Source of the DNA: Dyadobacter subterraneus
Lineage (GTDB): Bacteria; Bacteroidota; Bacteroidia; Cytophagales; Spirosomataceae
Direction: 5' to 3'
Length of the DNA: 64,000 nucleotides
Assembly (NCBI RefSeq): GCF_015221875.1
Contig: NZ_JACYGY010000001.1
Coordinates: 2,480,001 to 2,544,000 of the forward strand
Shown here: positions 45,039 to 54,054 of the stretch, piece by piece
Layout of the letters: each line of letters begins with the position of its first letter
Numbering within the stretch: the stretch's first letter is position 1
The notes under the pieces: model-generated
What the model was told of the DNA's origin: nothing
The model's input: the letters and a program-made list of their open reading frames with translations, nothing else
Databases searched by the model: none
Translations under genes and position numbers: made by a program

Positions 45039-45611
45039 ATGAAAAGAATTTCCCTTGTTCTCTTGTTGTCAGTTTTTTCGCTTGCCGGTTTTGCACAAAC
45101 TACATGGAAATCTGATAAGGCACATTCGCAGCTTAAATTTGACATTACGCATATGGGCGTATCCACAGTTTCAGGAGCTTTTACTGATTTTGATGCGACC
45201 ATTAAATCATCCAAACCTGATTTCAGTGACGCGGTTTTTGAATTGACCGGCAAAACAGCATCCATCAACACTGGTATTGACAAAAGAAATGACCACCTTA
45301 AATCGGCTGACTTTTTCGATGCGACGGCTAATCCTGAACTGAGTTTCAAAAGCACTTCGGTTAAAAAGACAGGAAATGATAAATATCAATTAACCGGCGA
45401 CCTTACGCTTCACGGCGTTACCAAACCGGTAACCCTGGAACTTTGGTACCGTGGAACGGTTACCAATCCGATGAACAAAAAGCCTGTTGCAGGATTTCGC
45501 GCAACTGGTACGATCAAACGTGCTGATTTTGCGCTCGGTACAAAATTTGCTCCTCCTATGTTAAGTGAAGAGGTTAGTATCACAGCAGATGGTGAATTTG
45601 GACAGCAATAA
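45039..45611 (+). CDS. YceI family periplasmic protein
   Basis: A 190-residue lipocalin-like protein with a signal peptide (ending LAGFAQ). Conserved YceI features are W..D..HS..KF (TWKSDKAHSQLKFDITHMGVSTVSGAF), the KSADFFDATANPELSFKST stretch, and TGDLTLHGVTKPVTLEL. These proteins bind polyisoprenoid-like lipids and often respond to stress. It is followed 22 bp later by a flavin reductase, probably in one transcript. Length is normal for the family. Confidence 0.94.
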   Translation: MKRISLVLLLSVFSLAGFAQTTWKSDKAHSQLKFDITHMGVSTVSGAFTDFDATIKSSKPDFSDAVFELTGKTASINTGIDKRNDHLKSADFFDATANPELSFKSTSVKKTGNDKYQLTGDLTLHGVTKPVTLELWYRGTVTNPMNKKPVAGFRATGTIKRADFALGTKFAPPMLSEEVSITADGEFGQQ

Positions 45612-45633
45612 TTTGTAACGTTAAGCCTTATTT

Positions 45634-46206
45634 ATGTACAATTTGAAAATTATTTCGTCAACAGTGCGGCCCGGAAGAAAAGGTCCGCTGGTGGCGGCCT
45701 GGATTACCGAGGTTGCCAAAAAGCACCCGGATTTCAATGTTGAACTCCTTGATCTTGGGGAAATAAAATTGCCGATGATGGATGAAGCCAACCATCCGGT
45801 GATGAAAAAATATGAACATGCCCATTCCAAAAAATGGAGCGCAACCATTGAAGAAGCCGATGCTTTTATTTTTGTAACGGCTGAATATGACTTCAATTAT
45901 CCCGCACCGTTGCGAAATGCGCTGGAATATCTTTATCATGAATGGGGATACAAAGCAGCAGGGATTGTCAGTTATGGCGGTTTATCAGGAGGCACAAGAT
46001 CAGCCAATAGTTTGAAAGGGGATCTTTCTACTTTTAAAATTGTACCTATTTACGATGCGGTAAATTTCCCGATGTTTACGCAGCATATCACCGATGAAGG
46101 TGTGTTTTCGCCGGGAGAATCATCGTATAAAGCAGCTGAGGCTATGCTCAAAGAATTGTTGAGATGGACAAAAGGGCTTAAAATTATTAAGGAAGATAAA
46201 GGCTGA
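45634..46206 (+). CDS. NADPH-dependent FMN reductase family protein
   Basis: A 190-residue flavodoxin-like oxidoreductase. The phosphate-binding loop is STVRPGRKGPLVAAW near the N-terminus. The FMN/nicotinamide region has FIFVTAEYDFNYPAPLRNALEYL, and SYGGLSGGTRSANSLK is the typical third motif. Such enzymes reduce FMN, quinones or chromate with NADPH. Co-directional with yceI after a 22-bp gap, and closed by a strong hairpin. The substrate is not identifiable. Confidence 0.92.
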   Translation: MYNLKIISSTVRPGRKGPLVAAWITEVAKKHPDFNVELLDLGEIKLPMMDEANHPVMKKYEHAHSKKWSATIEEADAFIFVTAEYDFNYPAPLRNALEYLYHEWGYKAAGIVSYGGLSGGTRSANSLKGDLSTFKIVPIYDAVNFPMFTQHITDEGVFSPGESSYKAAEAMLKELLRWTKGLKIIKEDKG

Positions 46207-46255
46207 AATTACAATGGTTCGTTTTTGTTAAAAATCTTCTTCCAATAGTATCATC

Positions 46256-46285
46256 AAAAAAGTCAGGCTTTCAAGCCTGACTTTT
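46256..46285. terminator. Bidirectional terminator between flavin reductase and cydB
   Basis: AAAGTCAGGCTT (46259-46270) and AAGCCTGACTTT (46273-46284) are exact complements with a two-base centre; A and T runs flank the stem, so it can terminate both convergent genes. Confidence 0.85.
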
Positions 46286-46326
46286 CTGGTTTTATAATCG
46301 TTACATTTTTTAGTCAAATTGAAATA

Positions 46327-47346
46327 TTAATCCGTCGCATAATCGACTTTCTTCTTTTGAAAGCTGTAAATGAGATAAAATAAAGCTGGCAGAATAAAAA
46401 TACTTCCAATCAATAATGCCATGGCAAGCGCCTCAATTGTTTTTTCATGACCGCTATGTTCGATCAGTGAAAGATATCCACCATTTTTCAAAATTACAAT
46501 GTTGGGATAATGACGATAGGTGGTCGTTAAAAGAATCATGGTAACCTGAAATCCAGCCAGAATACGAAGGATATTTGCTTTGCCTTTGTACATCAGATAC
46601 CAGAGCACTGCCAGGGAAAGCGTAGCTGCGGTGATAGCGATGATGCCGACAATATTGCCAAATACCCAATCGATCAAAGGAATATCTTCTATCAGCGAAG
46701 AAACAAAAACCAGTGAACCGCAAATGACAGCGGCAATATTAAAAGCCTTAGCCTTGCGGATAAAACGTAACCTGTCATGTTCATTATCAGTTTCCCCAAT
46801 CAGAAAAACGGCTGCCAAAAAACCACAAATGGCTACTGTAAACAAACCGACAGAAACTGAAAACCAGTGCAGCCAGCTAAAAATGTAAGCGTCTAAAAAA
46901 TTATCAGCTTTCAAATCAATATGCCCCGATACTGCACTTCCCGCAATAATGCCTAGAAAAAAGGGCGTGACAAAACTTGAATAGGCAAAAATCGGGTTAT
47001 AAAGATCCTGCATATCGTCTTTCACGGCATCGTAATGTCTGAAAGTAAAAGCCGTTCCACGGGCGATAATTCCTAAAAGCATAATCGTTAAAGGAATATG
47101 CAGATAAACTGACATGGTGCTGTAAATGACCGGAAAACCGACAAACAATATTACAATGGCAATGATCAGCCACATATGATTAGCTTCCCAAATCGGACCA
47201 ATGGCTTCGTAGAGCGTTTTTCTGGTCTGAATTTTATTGGCTTTCGAAGTAAAAAGCTCAATAATGCCCGCTCCAAAATCTGCTCCGCCCAGCAGCAGAT
47301 AAAGCAGAATGGAAGTCCAGAGATATATGATGACTACGTATAACAT
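46327..47346 (-). CDS. cydB: Cytochrome bd ubiquinol oxidase subunit II
   Basis: A 339-residue inner-membrane protein with about eight or nine helices. The start LYLLLGGADFGAGIIEL and the following GPIWEANHMWLIIAIVILFVGFP are diagnostic of CydB. The subunit pairs with CydA to form the high-affinity oxygen reductase that oxidises quinol without proton pumping and withstands low oxygen and nitric oxide. It lies 55 bp after cydA. No cydX-like small frame or cydDC exporter is visible in the window. Confidence 0.96.
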   Translation of the reverse strand: MLYVVIIYLWTSILLYLLLGGADFGAGIIELFTSKANKIQTRKTLYEAIGPIWEANHMWLIIAIVILFVGFPVIYSTMSVYLHIPLTIMLLGIIARGTAFTFRHYDAVKDDMQDLYNPIFAYSSFVTPFFLGIIAGSAVSGHIDLKADNFLDAYIFSWLHWFSVSVGLFTVAICGFLAAVFLIGETDNEHDRLRFIRKAKAFNIAAVICGSLVFVSSLIEDIPLIDWVFGNIVGIIAITAATLSLAVLWYLMYKGKANILRILAGFQVTMILLTTTYRHYPNIVILKNGGYLSLIEHSGHEKTIEALAMALLIGSIFILPALFYLIYSFQKKKVDYATD

Positions 47347-47401
47347 GTTGTTAATGAGTGAGTGATTGAATTTTGGAATGGTAGAATGGTGGAGTGTCTG
47401 T

Positions 47402-48727
47402 CTATTTTTGTGCTCCTTCTGGTAAATCGTAGAGCTTGGGTACCATTTTGATTTGGCGGTATAACATGAAAATTACGATGGCTGCGAGCGAAAAGTACAT
47501 GAGTGTAAACATATAAAAGGAGTATCCAATCCCCGGCATAGGCGTCACCGCATCCGCTGTGCGCATAACATTGTAAATAATCCAAGGCTGGCGACCAACT
47601 TCTGTAACCGTCCAACCGGCTTCAACTGCCAGAAATCCTAGCGGAGTGGCTGCTACGAAAAGTTTGAGGAGCCAGTCACTTTGGAGCCAGGTTTTCTTTT
47701 TCCAAAGCGCGAAAAAATATAAAAATGAAACCGCCATCATGGCCATTCCCAAACCGACCATAATTTGGAAAGCATAATGTGTAACAGGAACCGGCGGCTG
47801 ATTTTTCTCCGGAAATTTATCAAGACCTGTAACTTCTGAGCTAAAATCACCATGCGCCATGAAACTGAGCAGACCAGGTATCTTGATTCCGTAATCTACT
47901 TTTTTGTTTTTTGGATCAGGAATTCCACCTATAACCAATCCGGCTGATTTTTCTGTGAAGAAATGTGCTTCCATCGCGGCCAGTTTTGCCGGCTGTCTTT
48001 TTGCTACATCTTTTGCAGAAATATCTCCGCTTAACGGTTGAAGAACGGCGGCTACACATCCAAAAACAGCCGCAATAGTAAATGATTTGGTATGGAAATA
48101 GACATTTTGTCTCCTGATAATCATCAGCGCATGAACACCGGCGACAGCAAACCCAGTAGCCGCAAAAGCAGCCAGCGACATATGCAGCGATTGTGAAAAC
48201 CAGGCTTTGTTGAACATCGCTTTTATCGGGTCAACATTGATATATTGTCCGTCAACAAAATCAAAACCGGCCGGACTATTCATCCAGGCATTTGCAGCCA
48301 CAACCAGGATTCCGGAAGCTAGTCCACTCACACCGACAATAACTCCTGTAAACCAGTGAAACCATTTGTTGAACCGGTCCCAGCCATATAAAAAGAATCC
48401 AAGGGCGATGGCTTCAATAAAAAAAGCAGTTCCTTCCAGAGAGAAAGGCATACCGAAAATTGGCCCTGCATGTTCCATGAATTTAGGCCAGAGAAGTCCC
48501 AGTTCAAAGGACAATACCGTACCTGAAACCGCGCCGGTTGCAAAGAAAATAGCAACGCCCTTGCTCCACGCTTTCGTTACATTTTTGTAAACAATTTTAT
48601 CTGTTTTTAAATAATAGTAATGTGCCACTGCCATAAAAAACGGCATGACCATCCCGATACATGAAAATATAATGTGGAAGCCCAAAGAAAGGGCCATTTG
48701 GGATCTTGCAGCCAGGAAATTATCCAT
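47402..48727 (-). CDS. cydA: Cytochrome bd ubiquinol oxidase subunit I
   Basis: A 441-residue haem-bearing subunit. H18 in GFHIIF is the haem ligand position near the N-terminus; LEGTAFFIEAIALGFFLYGWDRF, WFSQSLHMSLAAFAATGF and GWTVTEVGRQPWIIYNVMRTADAVTP are core motifs. The quinol loop has GDISAKDVAKRQPAKLAAMEA, with the expected Lys and Glu. At 441 residues the loop is short compared with the 522-residue E. coli type, so this is a short-Q-loop bd oxidase. It forms an operon with cydB and is the natural partner of the type II NADH dehydrogenase encoded at 8507-9787. Confidence 0.97.
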   Translation of the reverse strand: MDNFLAARSQMALSLGFHIIFSCIGMVMPFFMAVAHYYYLKTDKIVYKNVTKAWSKGVAIFFATGAVSGTVLSFELGLLWPKFMEHAGPIFGMPFSLEGTAFFIEAIALGFFLYGWDRFNKWFHWFTGVIVGVSGLASGILVVAANAWMNSPAGFDFVDGQYINVDPIKAMFNKAWFSQSLHMSLAAFAATGFAVAGVHALMIIRRQNVYFHTKSFTIAAVFGCVAAVLQPLSGDISAKDVAKRQPAKLAAMEAHFFTEKSAGLVIGGIPDPKNKKVDYGIKIPGLLSFMAHGDFSSEVTGLDKFPEKNQPPVPVTHYAFQIMVGLGMAMMAVSFLYFFALWKKKTWLQSDWLLKLFVAATPLGFLAVEAGWTVTEVGRQPWIIYNVMRTADAVTPMPGIGYSFYMFTLMYFSLAAIVIFMLYRQIKMVPKLYDLPEGAQK

Positions 48728-49023
48728 ATTTGAGATGCAATAAGGTGAGTAAAACTAAGAAACATTCCTGTGACTGTTAAAAAGTAAATCTTTATAATTT
48801 TATATTTTTGATTAACATAAAAACAGATCATTGTCACTTACAGGAATCGCTTCAAAGCTACTCAACTCTGACCAGAAGAACCACTTATTTGATGAAAAAA
48901 ACCAACATTTAATACAGCTTTTGCAGTAAGAAAAATGGATAACTTCTTTTAAAATAAAGTGATTGGATGGATTTGCTGATCTGAAAAAAATAGAATAAAT
49001 CCTGAATTGAAATTATCTGGTTA
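48728..49023. other. Divergent intergenic gap between cydA and beta-helix gene
   Basis: AT-rich 296-bp stretch that must hold both promoters. I find no perfect TAnnTTTG element, no FNR-type TTGAT-N4-ATCAA site, no hairpin and no gene. Confidence 0.35.
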
Positions 49024-50367
49024 ATGCTGCGTTTTCGTCTAATTTTTTACTTTTTACTTGTGACTTTGCCTGCGATTTGTCAGGTTCAAAAAATATATGT
49101 TTCGCCAAATGGGCAGGATAAAAATACCGGGACAATTGACAAACCATTTAAAACTTTGAAGAAAGCGTTACTGGCGAGTGAAGCTTTTACCGGGAAAGCA
49201 GTAAGTATTCAATTGAGAAATGGTACTTATTATTTGCCAGAAACTATTGTGATCAAAGCCAATGGGAAACTTCCGGAAAAACTTGAAATAAAGCCTTTTG
49301 GAAAAGAAAAAGTAGTCATAAGCGCAGGAAGAAAGTTAAATCCGGACTGGCAGTTATTCAAAAATGGAATATACAGGACCAGTGTACCTCCCGATATTTC
49401 TTTTGAAAGATTATATGTCGACGGCATTTTACAAACCATGGCGAGATATCCAAATGCGGATACAACGGCAGGAATTTTTAATGGTACCGCTGAGGATGCA
49501 ACTTATTATGTCCGGGTTTTAAGCTGGGGAAATCCGTTTGGCGGTTATGTGCATGCGCTTGATGAAAATAAAAAGGGAAGTCTGCATTATAAAATCACAG
49601 GTGTCGATGATACTGATAATGTGGAACTTGACGGTGGATGGCAATTCAATAAGCCGGTTCATCCCGATAAATCCATTCATTTTGTTGAAAACATTTTTGC
49701 GGAACTGGATAAACCAGGAGAATGGTATTTTGATAGATCACTCCATTTTTTGTATTTCCTTCCTAGTAAAAATACAAATTTATCAAAGGCAATGATTGAA
49801 GTTTCAAATCTGAAAAATAGTATCGAATTGCAAGGTTCCGCACAACATCCGGTTCGAAATGTAATTCTGGAAAACCTGGAATTCAGGCATAATGAACGCT
49901 CATTTATGGAAAGTAAAGAGGCCGTTTCGGGCAGCGATTGGAATGTTTACAGAGGAGGCGCCTTGCTTTTAAATGGTACTGAGACTTGCGCGATTAAAGG
50001 TTGCAGTTTTACTGATTTAGGCGGAAATGCAATCATGTTGTCCGGTTATAATAAAAACGATACAATAGCCAATTGTTTGGTCAGTTATGTTGGAGCAAGC
50101 GCGGTTTCTTTAATCGGAAATGATAAAGTTGAAACTGCTAATTCCAGGCAAATTTCTATCAGCAATAACATAATTCATCATACAGGAGAAATAGAAAAGC
50201 AGGGGAGAGGAATTCATCTTTCCAATGTCAGACAAATATCGATTTCGGGTAACAAGATTTATCATATTCCTGCTGACGCAATTAAAATTGACAAGGTTTC
50301 CAAGGAAGAAATTACTAATACAAACAACAAAATTTTCGATGAATTCATAGAAATAAATCTTCCGTAA
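49024..50367 (+). CDS. Secreted right-handed beta-helix protein
   Basis: A 447-residue exported protein (signal ending AICQ). The N-terminal IYVSPNGQDKNTGTIDKPFKTLKKAL is the DUF1565-type start of parallel beta-helix carbohydrate-active proteins. Later repeats such as NVILENLEFRHNERS, TCAIKGCSFTDLGGNAIMLSG, QISISNNIIHHTGEI and QISISGNKIYHIPADAIKI form the helix coils. Larger relatives include polysaccharide-degrading enzymes (for example the GH141 type), usually over 600 residues; here the chain ends soon after a GRGIHLSN coil, so a C-terminal domain may be missing. It is followed 4 bp later by an esterase in the same operon, suggesting attack on an acylated polysaccharide. Exact activity unknown. 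Confidence 0.8.
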   Translation: MLRFRLIFYFLLVTLPAICQVQKIYVSPNGQDKNTGTIDKPFKTLKKALLASEAFTGKAVSIQLRNGTYYLPETIVIKANGKLPEKLEIKPFGKEKVVISAGRKLNPDWQLFKNGIYRTSVPPDISFERLYVDGILQTMARYPNADTTAGIFNGTAEDATYYVRVLSWGNPFGGYVHALDENKKGSLHYKITGVDDTDNVELDGGWQFNKPVHPDKSIHFVENIFAELDKPGEWYFDRSLHFLYFLPSKNTNLSKAMIEVSNLKNSIELQGSAQHPVRNVILENLEFRHNERSFMESKEAVSGSDWNVYRGGALLLNGTETCAIKGCSFTDLGGNAIMLSGYNKNDTIANCLVSYVGASAVSLIGNDKVETANSRQISISNNIIHHTGEIEKQGRGIHLSNVRQISISGNKIYHIPADAIKIDKVSKEEITNTNNKIFDEFIEINLP

Positions 50368-50371
50368 TATC

Positions 50372-51610
50372 ATGAAAAAGCTTATTTTCTTTGTTGTGTT
50401 GAGCATTCAGTTTGTATATGCTCAAAAAAAATCGGTTCCTGTTATTGACGACAAGGTTATCAAAGTTGATACTTTGCTCTGGGATCTGAAAACTTTGAGT
50501 AAAGCGCCTGAAATTGAATGGATAAACAAAACTGGAAATGTCTATTCGCTATTTTATAAAGGAGTGGATTATAATGGAAAACCCACGCAGGTTTTTGCTT
50601 ATTACTCAAATCCGGATCTGATTCTTGGTAAACCACAAAGTAAAACAAAGTTTCCGGGTGTGGTTTTGCTGCATGGAGGCGGCGGAAAGGCTTTTAAAGA
50701 ATGGGTTGAAAAATGGGCTGCCGAGGGATATGCGGCAATTGCAATGGATTTTTCAGGAAAACAGGATGATGTAAAAGCCTACACAATGCCTGGGCCGGAA
50801 CAGGGCGATCTGGATAAATTTCAAAAACTTGAAACGGGTAGTGATTTTAAAAATATGTGGACTTACCAAGCCGTGGCCAATGCAATACTAGCCCATTCGC
50901 TGCTGTTAAGTTTTCCGGAAGTGGAAATTTCCAAAACATGTTTGACCGGAATAAGCTGGGGCGGTTATCTTACTTGTCTGGTGGGAAGTCTGGACAATCG
51001 TTTCAAAGCAGCGGCTCCGGTTTATGGCTGTGCGTTTTATGATGAATCAGATATATTTAAAGTGCCTCTCGAAAAACTGTCGCCGGCGGTTAGAAAAAAA
51101 TGGACGAAATATTTCGATCCGTCTTCTTATTTGGCTTACGCGAAACCGCAATTTTTGTTTGTCAACGGGAATAAAGACAGATTTTACAATGTTGTTCCGT
51201 ACGATAAAACTTATAAACTTATTCCTGAGGCGCAGAGATCAATGTGTTTGATTCCTAATATGAATCACGGCCACGAAGCGGGTTGGGAACCGCATGAGAT
51301 CCGTTATTTTTTTGAAAGTGTGATCGATCATGCACCTTCTTTGCCCAAAGTGAAACAGATTGTACAAAAAGATTCAGTCCTGAATGTTTCCTATTCTTCA
51401 CCGGTTTCAATCTGGACTGCTGATTTTTATTACTCAAACGATACCACTTCATTAAATGAAACCCGTGTTTGGAGCAGCAAGAAAGTGCAGATTGATCCTA
51501 AGACAAAAACACTTTTCTGTCCTGTCCCAAAAGAAGGATTTAAGTATGGATTTTTCTATTTAAAAGATCACCGAAATATTTCGGCGTCCAGTGAATTTAT
51601 TATTAAATGA
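50372..51610 (+). CDS. Secreted alpha/beta-hydrolase, acetyl xylan esterase-like
   Basis: A 412-residue exported esterase (signal ending FVYAQ). VVLLHGGGGKAFKEWVEKWA forms the oxyanion loop and GISWGGYLTCLVG holds the nucleophile Ser, followed by the RFKAAAPVYGCAF strand. FVNGNKDRFYNV carries the acid residue and MNHGHEAGW the catalytic His, giving a complete triad. The C-terminal 90 residues add a beta-sandwich-like part. It belongs with the AXE1/dienelactone-hydrolase-type family and probably removes acyl groups from glycans. Coupled to the beta-helix gene (4-bp gap); convergent with the following minus-strand gene. Confidence 0.87.
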   Translation: MKKLIFFVVLSIQFVYAQKKSVPVIDDKVIKVDTLLWDLKTLSKAPEIEWINKTGNVYSLFYKGVDYNGKPTQVFAYYSNPDLILGKPQSKTKFPGVVLLHGGGGKAFKEWVEKWAAEGYAAIAMDFSGKQDDVKAYTMPGPEQGDLDKFQKLETGSDFKNMWTYQAVANAILAHSLLLSFPEVEISKTCLTGISWGGYLTCLVGSLDNRFKAAAPVYGCAFYDESDIFKVPLEKLSPAVRKKWTKYFDPSSYLAYAKPQFLFVNGNKDRFYNVVPYDKTYKLIPEAQRSMCLIPNMNHGHEAGWEPHEIRYFFESVIDHAPSLPKVKQIVQKDSVLNVSYSSPVSIWTADFYYSNDTTSLNETRVWSSKKVQIDPKTKTLFCPVPKEGFKYGFFYLKDHRNISASSEFIIK

Positions 51611-51669
51611 AGTAGTAACGTCCATGGCAATAATCCTAAAAGGGTGATATTACCTATGGACATTACTTC
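51609..51669. terminator. Imperfect hairpin between convergent esterase and dehydrogenase genes
   Basis: GAAGTAGTAACGTCCATGG (51609-51627) pairs imperfectly with CCTATGGACATTACTTC (51653-51669). It overlaps the esterase stop and is followed by T-rich sequence. Confidence 0.55.
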
Positions 51670-51687
51670 TTTAATAGCTTATTAAAA

Positions 51688-52680
51688 TTACTGATTTTGC
51701 TGTTGCTGCTGTTGTTTCAATTTCTGCTTAACGATATCAGCCGGATAACGTAAGGCGATTTCCCGAATCTCATAATTAAATTCAGAAAAAGTCTTTTCCC
51801 ACATTTCTGCTTCGCCAGGTTCATAATCATAAAAACCTTTTGAATTTGAAATGCCGCGGCCTCCTTCTTCAACAATTTTAGAAATTAATTCAGGTACTTC
51901 CGGACTGTTGTGCAAGGTCGGTAACAAATTTTTCATCACTGTATGATATGCGGCAACTCCTGTTAAATCCATCCAACGGAAAATACCGACAAAAGTCATG
52001 AAATAGCCAGCATTGTTTCTGCAAGATCTGTCAACATCTTCAACCGTCGCATATCCATTTTCAACCAGATTTATCGCTTCACGGTACATGGCGTACATCA
52101 GTCGGTTGGTGATGAAACCTGCAATGTCTTTGCGTACCAGGATGGGTTCTTTTCCCCATTGGTGAGAAAGTTCATATAAATATTCTCCATATGAAATGTT
52201 GCTGTCATCACCACAAATCACTTCCAGAAAACGGGTTGTATGTGCAGGTTCTGTCCAGTGAAGACCAAGAAAACGTTCCGGATGCAGCGTGAGTTTTTGA
52301 AGTTTACTGATAGGAATAGCAGAAGTATTACTTACCAAAAGCGCGTCCGATGCAATAACCGCCTCGACTTTTTTATAGACGGATTCTTTGATATCGATGT
52401 CTTCAATCGTGCATTCGATGACAAGTTTGCTTGCGTATAATTCTGAATAATCTTCCGTGATCAGCAAATTGGCTAAATAGTAGTCGGTCGTATGCGGAAT
52501 GATTTCATTTTTTACGGCTTTGTCCAAATGGTCAATAATTCGCTTTTTCGCAAACAAAAGATCGTTACTAATCGGAGCTAAGGCGACAACTGGGTGACCG
52601 GCAATCAGGAGGCAAGTGGCAATACTGCAACCCATCAGGCCAAGGCCGACAACAGCAACCGGAATTTCATTGGTATTCAT
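51688..52680 (-). CDS. 3-hydroxyacyl-CoA dehydrogenase family protein
   Basis: A 330-residue NAD-dependent dehydrogenase. The N-terminal Rossmann motif is VAVVGLGLMGCSIATCLL (GxGxMG). SNTSAIPISKLQKL carries the catalytic Ser region, followed by HPERFLGLHWTEPAHTTRFLEV, where the His replaces the usual HFFNP motif. The C-terminal helical domain is present (KDIAGFITNRLMYAMYREAI, DLTGVAAYHTVMKNLLP). The family also includes L-gulonate dehydrogenases, so a sugar-acid substrate is possible given the neighbours. The C-terminus is a run of Gln (KLKQQQQQQNQ). It stands alone, upstream of the tandem repeat block. Confidence 0.87.
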   Translation of the reverse strand: MNTNEIPVAVVGLGLMGCSIATCLLIAGHPVVALAPISNDLLFAKKRIIDHLDKAVKNEIIPHTTDYYLANLLITEDYSELYASKLVIECTIEDIDIKESVYKKVEAVIASDALLVSNTSAIPISKLQKLTLHPERFLGLHWTEPAHTTRFLEVICGDDSNISYGEYLYELSHQWGKEPILVRKDIAGFITNRLMYAMYREAINLVENGYATVEDVDRSCRNNAGYFMTFVGIFRWMDLTGVAAYHTVMKNLLPTLHNSPEVPELISKIVEEGGRGISNSKGFYDYEPGEAEMWEKTFSEFNYEIREIALRYPADIVKQKLKQQQQQQNQ

Positions 52681-52810
52681 ATAAGGTTTAGGATAAAGTT
52701 TGGATAAAACCTCCTGACTAGGAGTGGTTCTTAAAGTTATTCATTACAAATTTGTTTTGCGACAATGGGAGATTTTTTTTCGAAAGAGATGGCATTTGGA
52801 AAATAGAAAA

Positions 52811-53345
52811 TCGGCCATGTCTACGGCATTTTGTAAGTCGTAAATTGGTTTGTTTCCCCCGGAATGGAATTCCGGGGCTAGAATGTCGGTCATGCCTACG
52901 GCATTTCTTGCTGAGCGAATTGGTTTGATTTCCCCGGAATGAATTCCGGGACTAGAATGTCGGTCATGCCTACGGCATTTCTTGCTGAGCGAATTGGTTT
53001 GATTTCCCGGAATGAATTCCGGGGCTACAATGTCGGTCATGCCTACGGCATTTCTTGCTGAGCGAATTGGTTTGCTTCCCCCCGGAATGGAATTCCGGGA
53101 CTACAATGTCGGTCATGCCTACGGCATTTTTTGTTGAGCGAATTGGTTTGATTTCCCCGGAATGAATCCGGGGCTACAATGTCGGTCATGCCTACGGCAT
53201 TTTTTGCTGAGCGAATTGGTTTGATTTCCCCGGAATGAATTCCGGGGCTACAATGTCGGTCATGCCTATGGCATTTTTTGCTGAGCGAATTGGTTTGATT
53301 TCCCCGGAATGAATTCAGGGGCCATAAGGCCGGCCGTGGCAAAGA
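52811..53345. repeat. Tandem repeat, about 6.5 copies of a 74-bp unit
   Basis: The core TCGGTCATGCCTACGGCAT starts at 52886, 52960, 53033, 53109, 53182 and 53256 (spacings 73-76 bp), with decayed copies at 52811 and about 53328. Each unit contains the palindrome CCCCGGAATGAATTCCGGGG and the small hairpin TGCC-TAC-GGCA. Outer copies are more diverged, inner ones nearly identical. Frames that stay open through it (53043-53348, for example) are repeat artefacts. The unit resembles interspersed intergenic elements I associate with Bacteroidota, but I cannot name a family. Confidence 0.9.
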
Positions 53346-53485
53346 CAATTGGAGTGGATTGATATTAATGTTTTGAAATTTAATGTATTGCCCACTAATA
53401 ATTGATTTTCTAAATATGATTCTTCGAATTTAAAATGCCATAGGTATGGCCGATTTTGGAATTTGCAAAATTTTGAAATCATCAC

Positions 53486-53526
53486 AAAAAAATGCCCGGA
53501 AGAAAACATCTCCCAGGCATTTATTT
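53486..53526 (-). terminator. Terminator of the csbD-type gene
   Basis: Read on the minus strand, AAATGCC, a GGGAGA/TTCC inner stem and GGCATTT form a hairpin followed by seven T residues (arms 53490-53496 and 53516-53522). It lies 19 bp after the csbD stop. Confidence 0.8.
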
Positions 53527-53544
53527 GAACCTTAATTTTAAAAT

Positions 53545-53742
53545 TTATTTGGACCAGTCGTTTACTTCTGTCTCAACTTCTTCACGGGTTTTACCCAGTT
53601 TCTTTTGAAGTTTTCCTAAAAGTTCGTCTTCTTTTCCTTCTTCGTATAATAAATCGTCGTCTGTAAGATCGGCATATTGCTGTTTGAACTTACCTTTAAG
53701 CTCTGTCCAGTTTCCTTTTACTTGTTGTGTGAAGGCGCTCAT
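53545..53742 (-). CDS. CsbD family stress protein
   Basis: A 65-residue protein. [33 protein letters not shown] is the standard CsbD/YjbJ signature, and [10 protein letters not shown] is its usual ending. These small, highly charged, helical proteins accumulate in general stress and stationary phase; their molecular role is not established. It is a single gene with its own terminator, isolated between the tandem repeat and a long hairpin. The name rests on a clear match to the family. Confidence 0.92.
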   Translation of the reverse strand: MSAFTQQVKGNWTELKGKFKQQYADLTDDDLLYEEGKEDELLGKLQKKLGKTREEVETEVNDWSK

Positions 53743-54054
53743 ATCTTTCTTGGTTTAAGTTTAAAATTGATGCTTTTTTATTCAGGTAATTTCTATTAAT
53801 CTTAAATAAATTGTGCCAGGTCAAAGCTTTATCTCCGTACAGTCCTATTGATAAATGGTATAGTCTTAAATTTTATTCAATTAATAGTCTTGATTATCAA
53901 TATAATAACAAAGCGAAAAGCTGATTTAGAATGAATATTTCCATTCCAAATCAGCTTTTCGCTTTGTTTAAATATCTAAAACAGGATCGTTTTTCTGAGC
54001 ATTGTTTTCCCAAAACTGTGCATTAGAATTTTAAAATGATGCCCATTTTACCCA
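53743..54054. other. Intergenic gap holding a very long hairpin
   Basis: A 312-bp gap with no gene. The notable structure is the long inverted repeat at 53907-53968, listed separately. The csbD promoter must lie near 53750-53830; I see no exact TAnnTTTG match. Confidence 0.4.
53907..53968. repeat. 27-bp inverted repeat, long hairpin
   Basis: Left arm 53907-53933 (begins AACAAAGCGAAAAGCTGATT) and right arm 53942-53968 (ends AGCTTTTCGCTTTGTT) are complementary except for one base, with an eight-base loop. It lies 86 bp past the stop of the minus-strand epimerase gene, so it may be its terminator or an RNA-stabilising element. Confidence 0.85.

Noticed and set aside
52811..53345. CRISPR array
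   Set aside because: Copies are contiguous with a fully conserved 74-bp period; there are no variable spacers of constant length and no cas genes in the window.
52744..53348. Repeat-encoded proteins on the minus strand (52744-53040, 53043-53348)
   Set aside because: They are translations of the tandem repeat unit; the frame is shifted between units whenever length varies from 73 to 76 bp.
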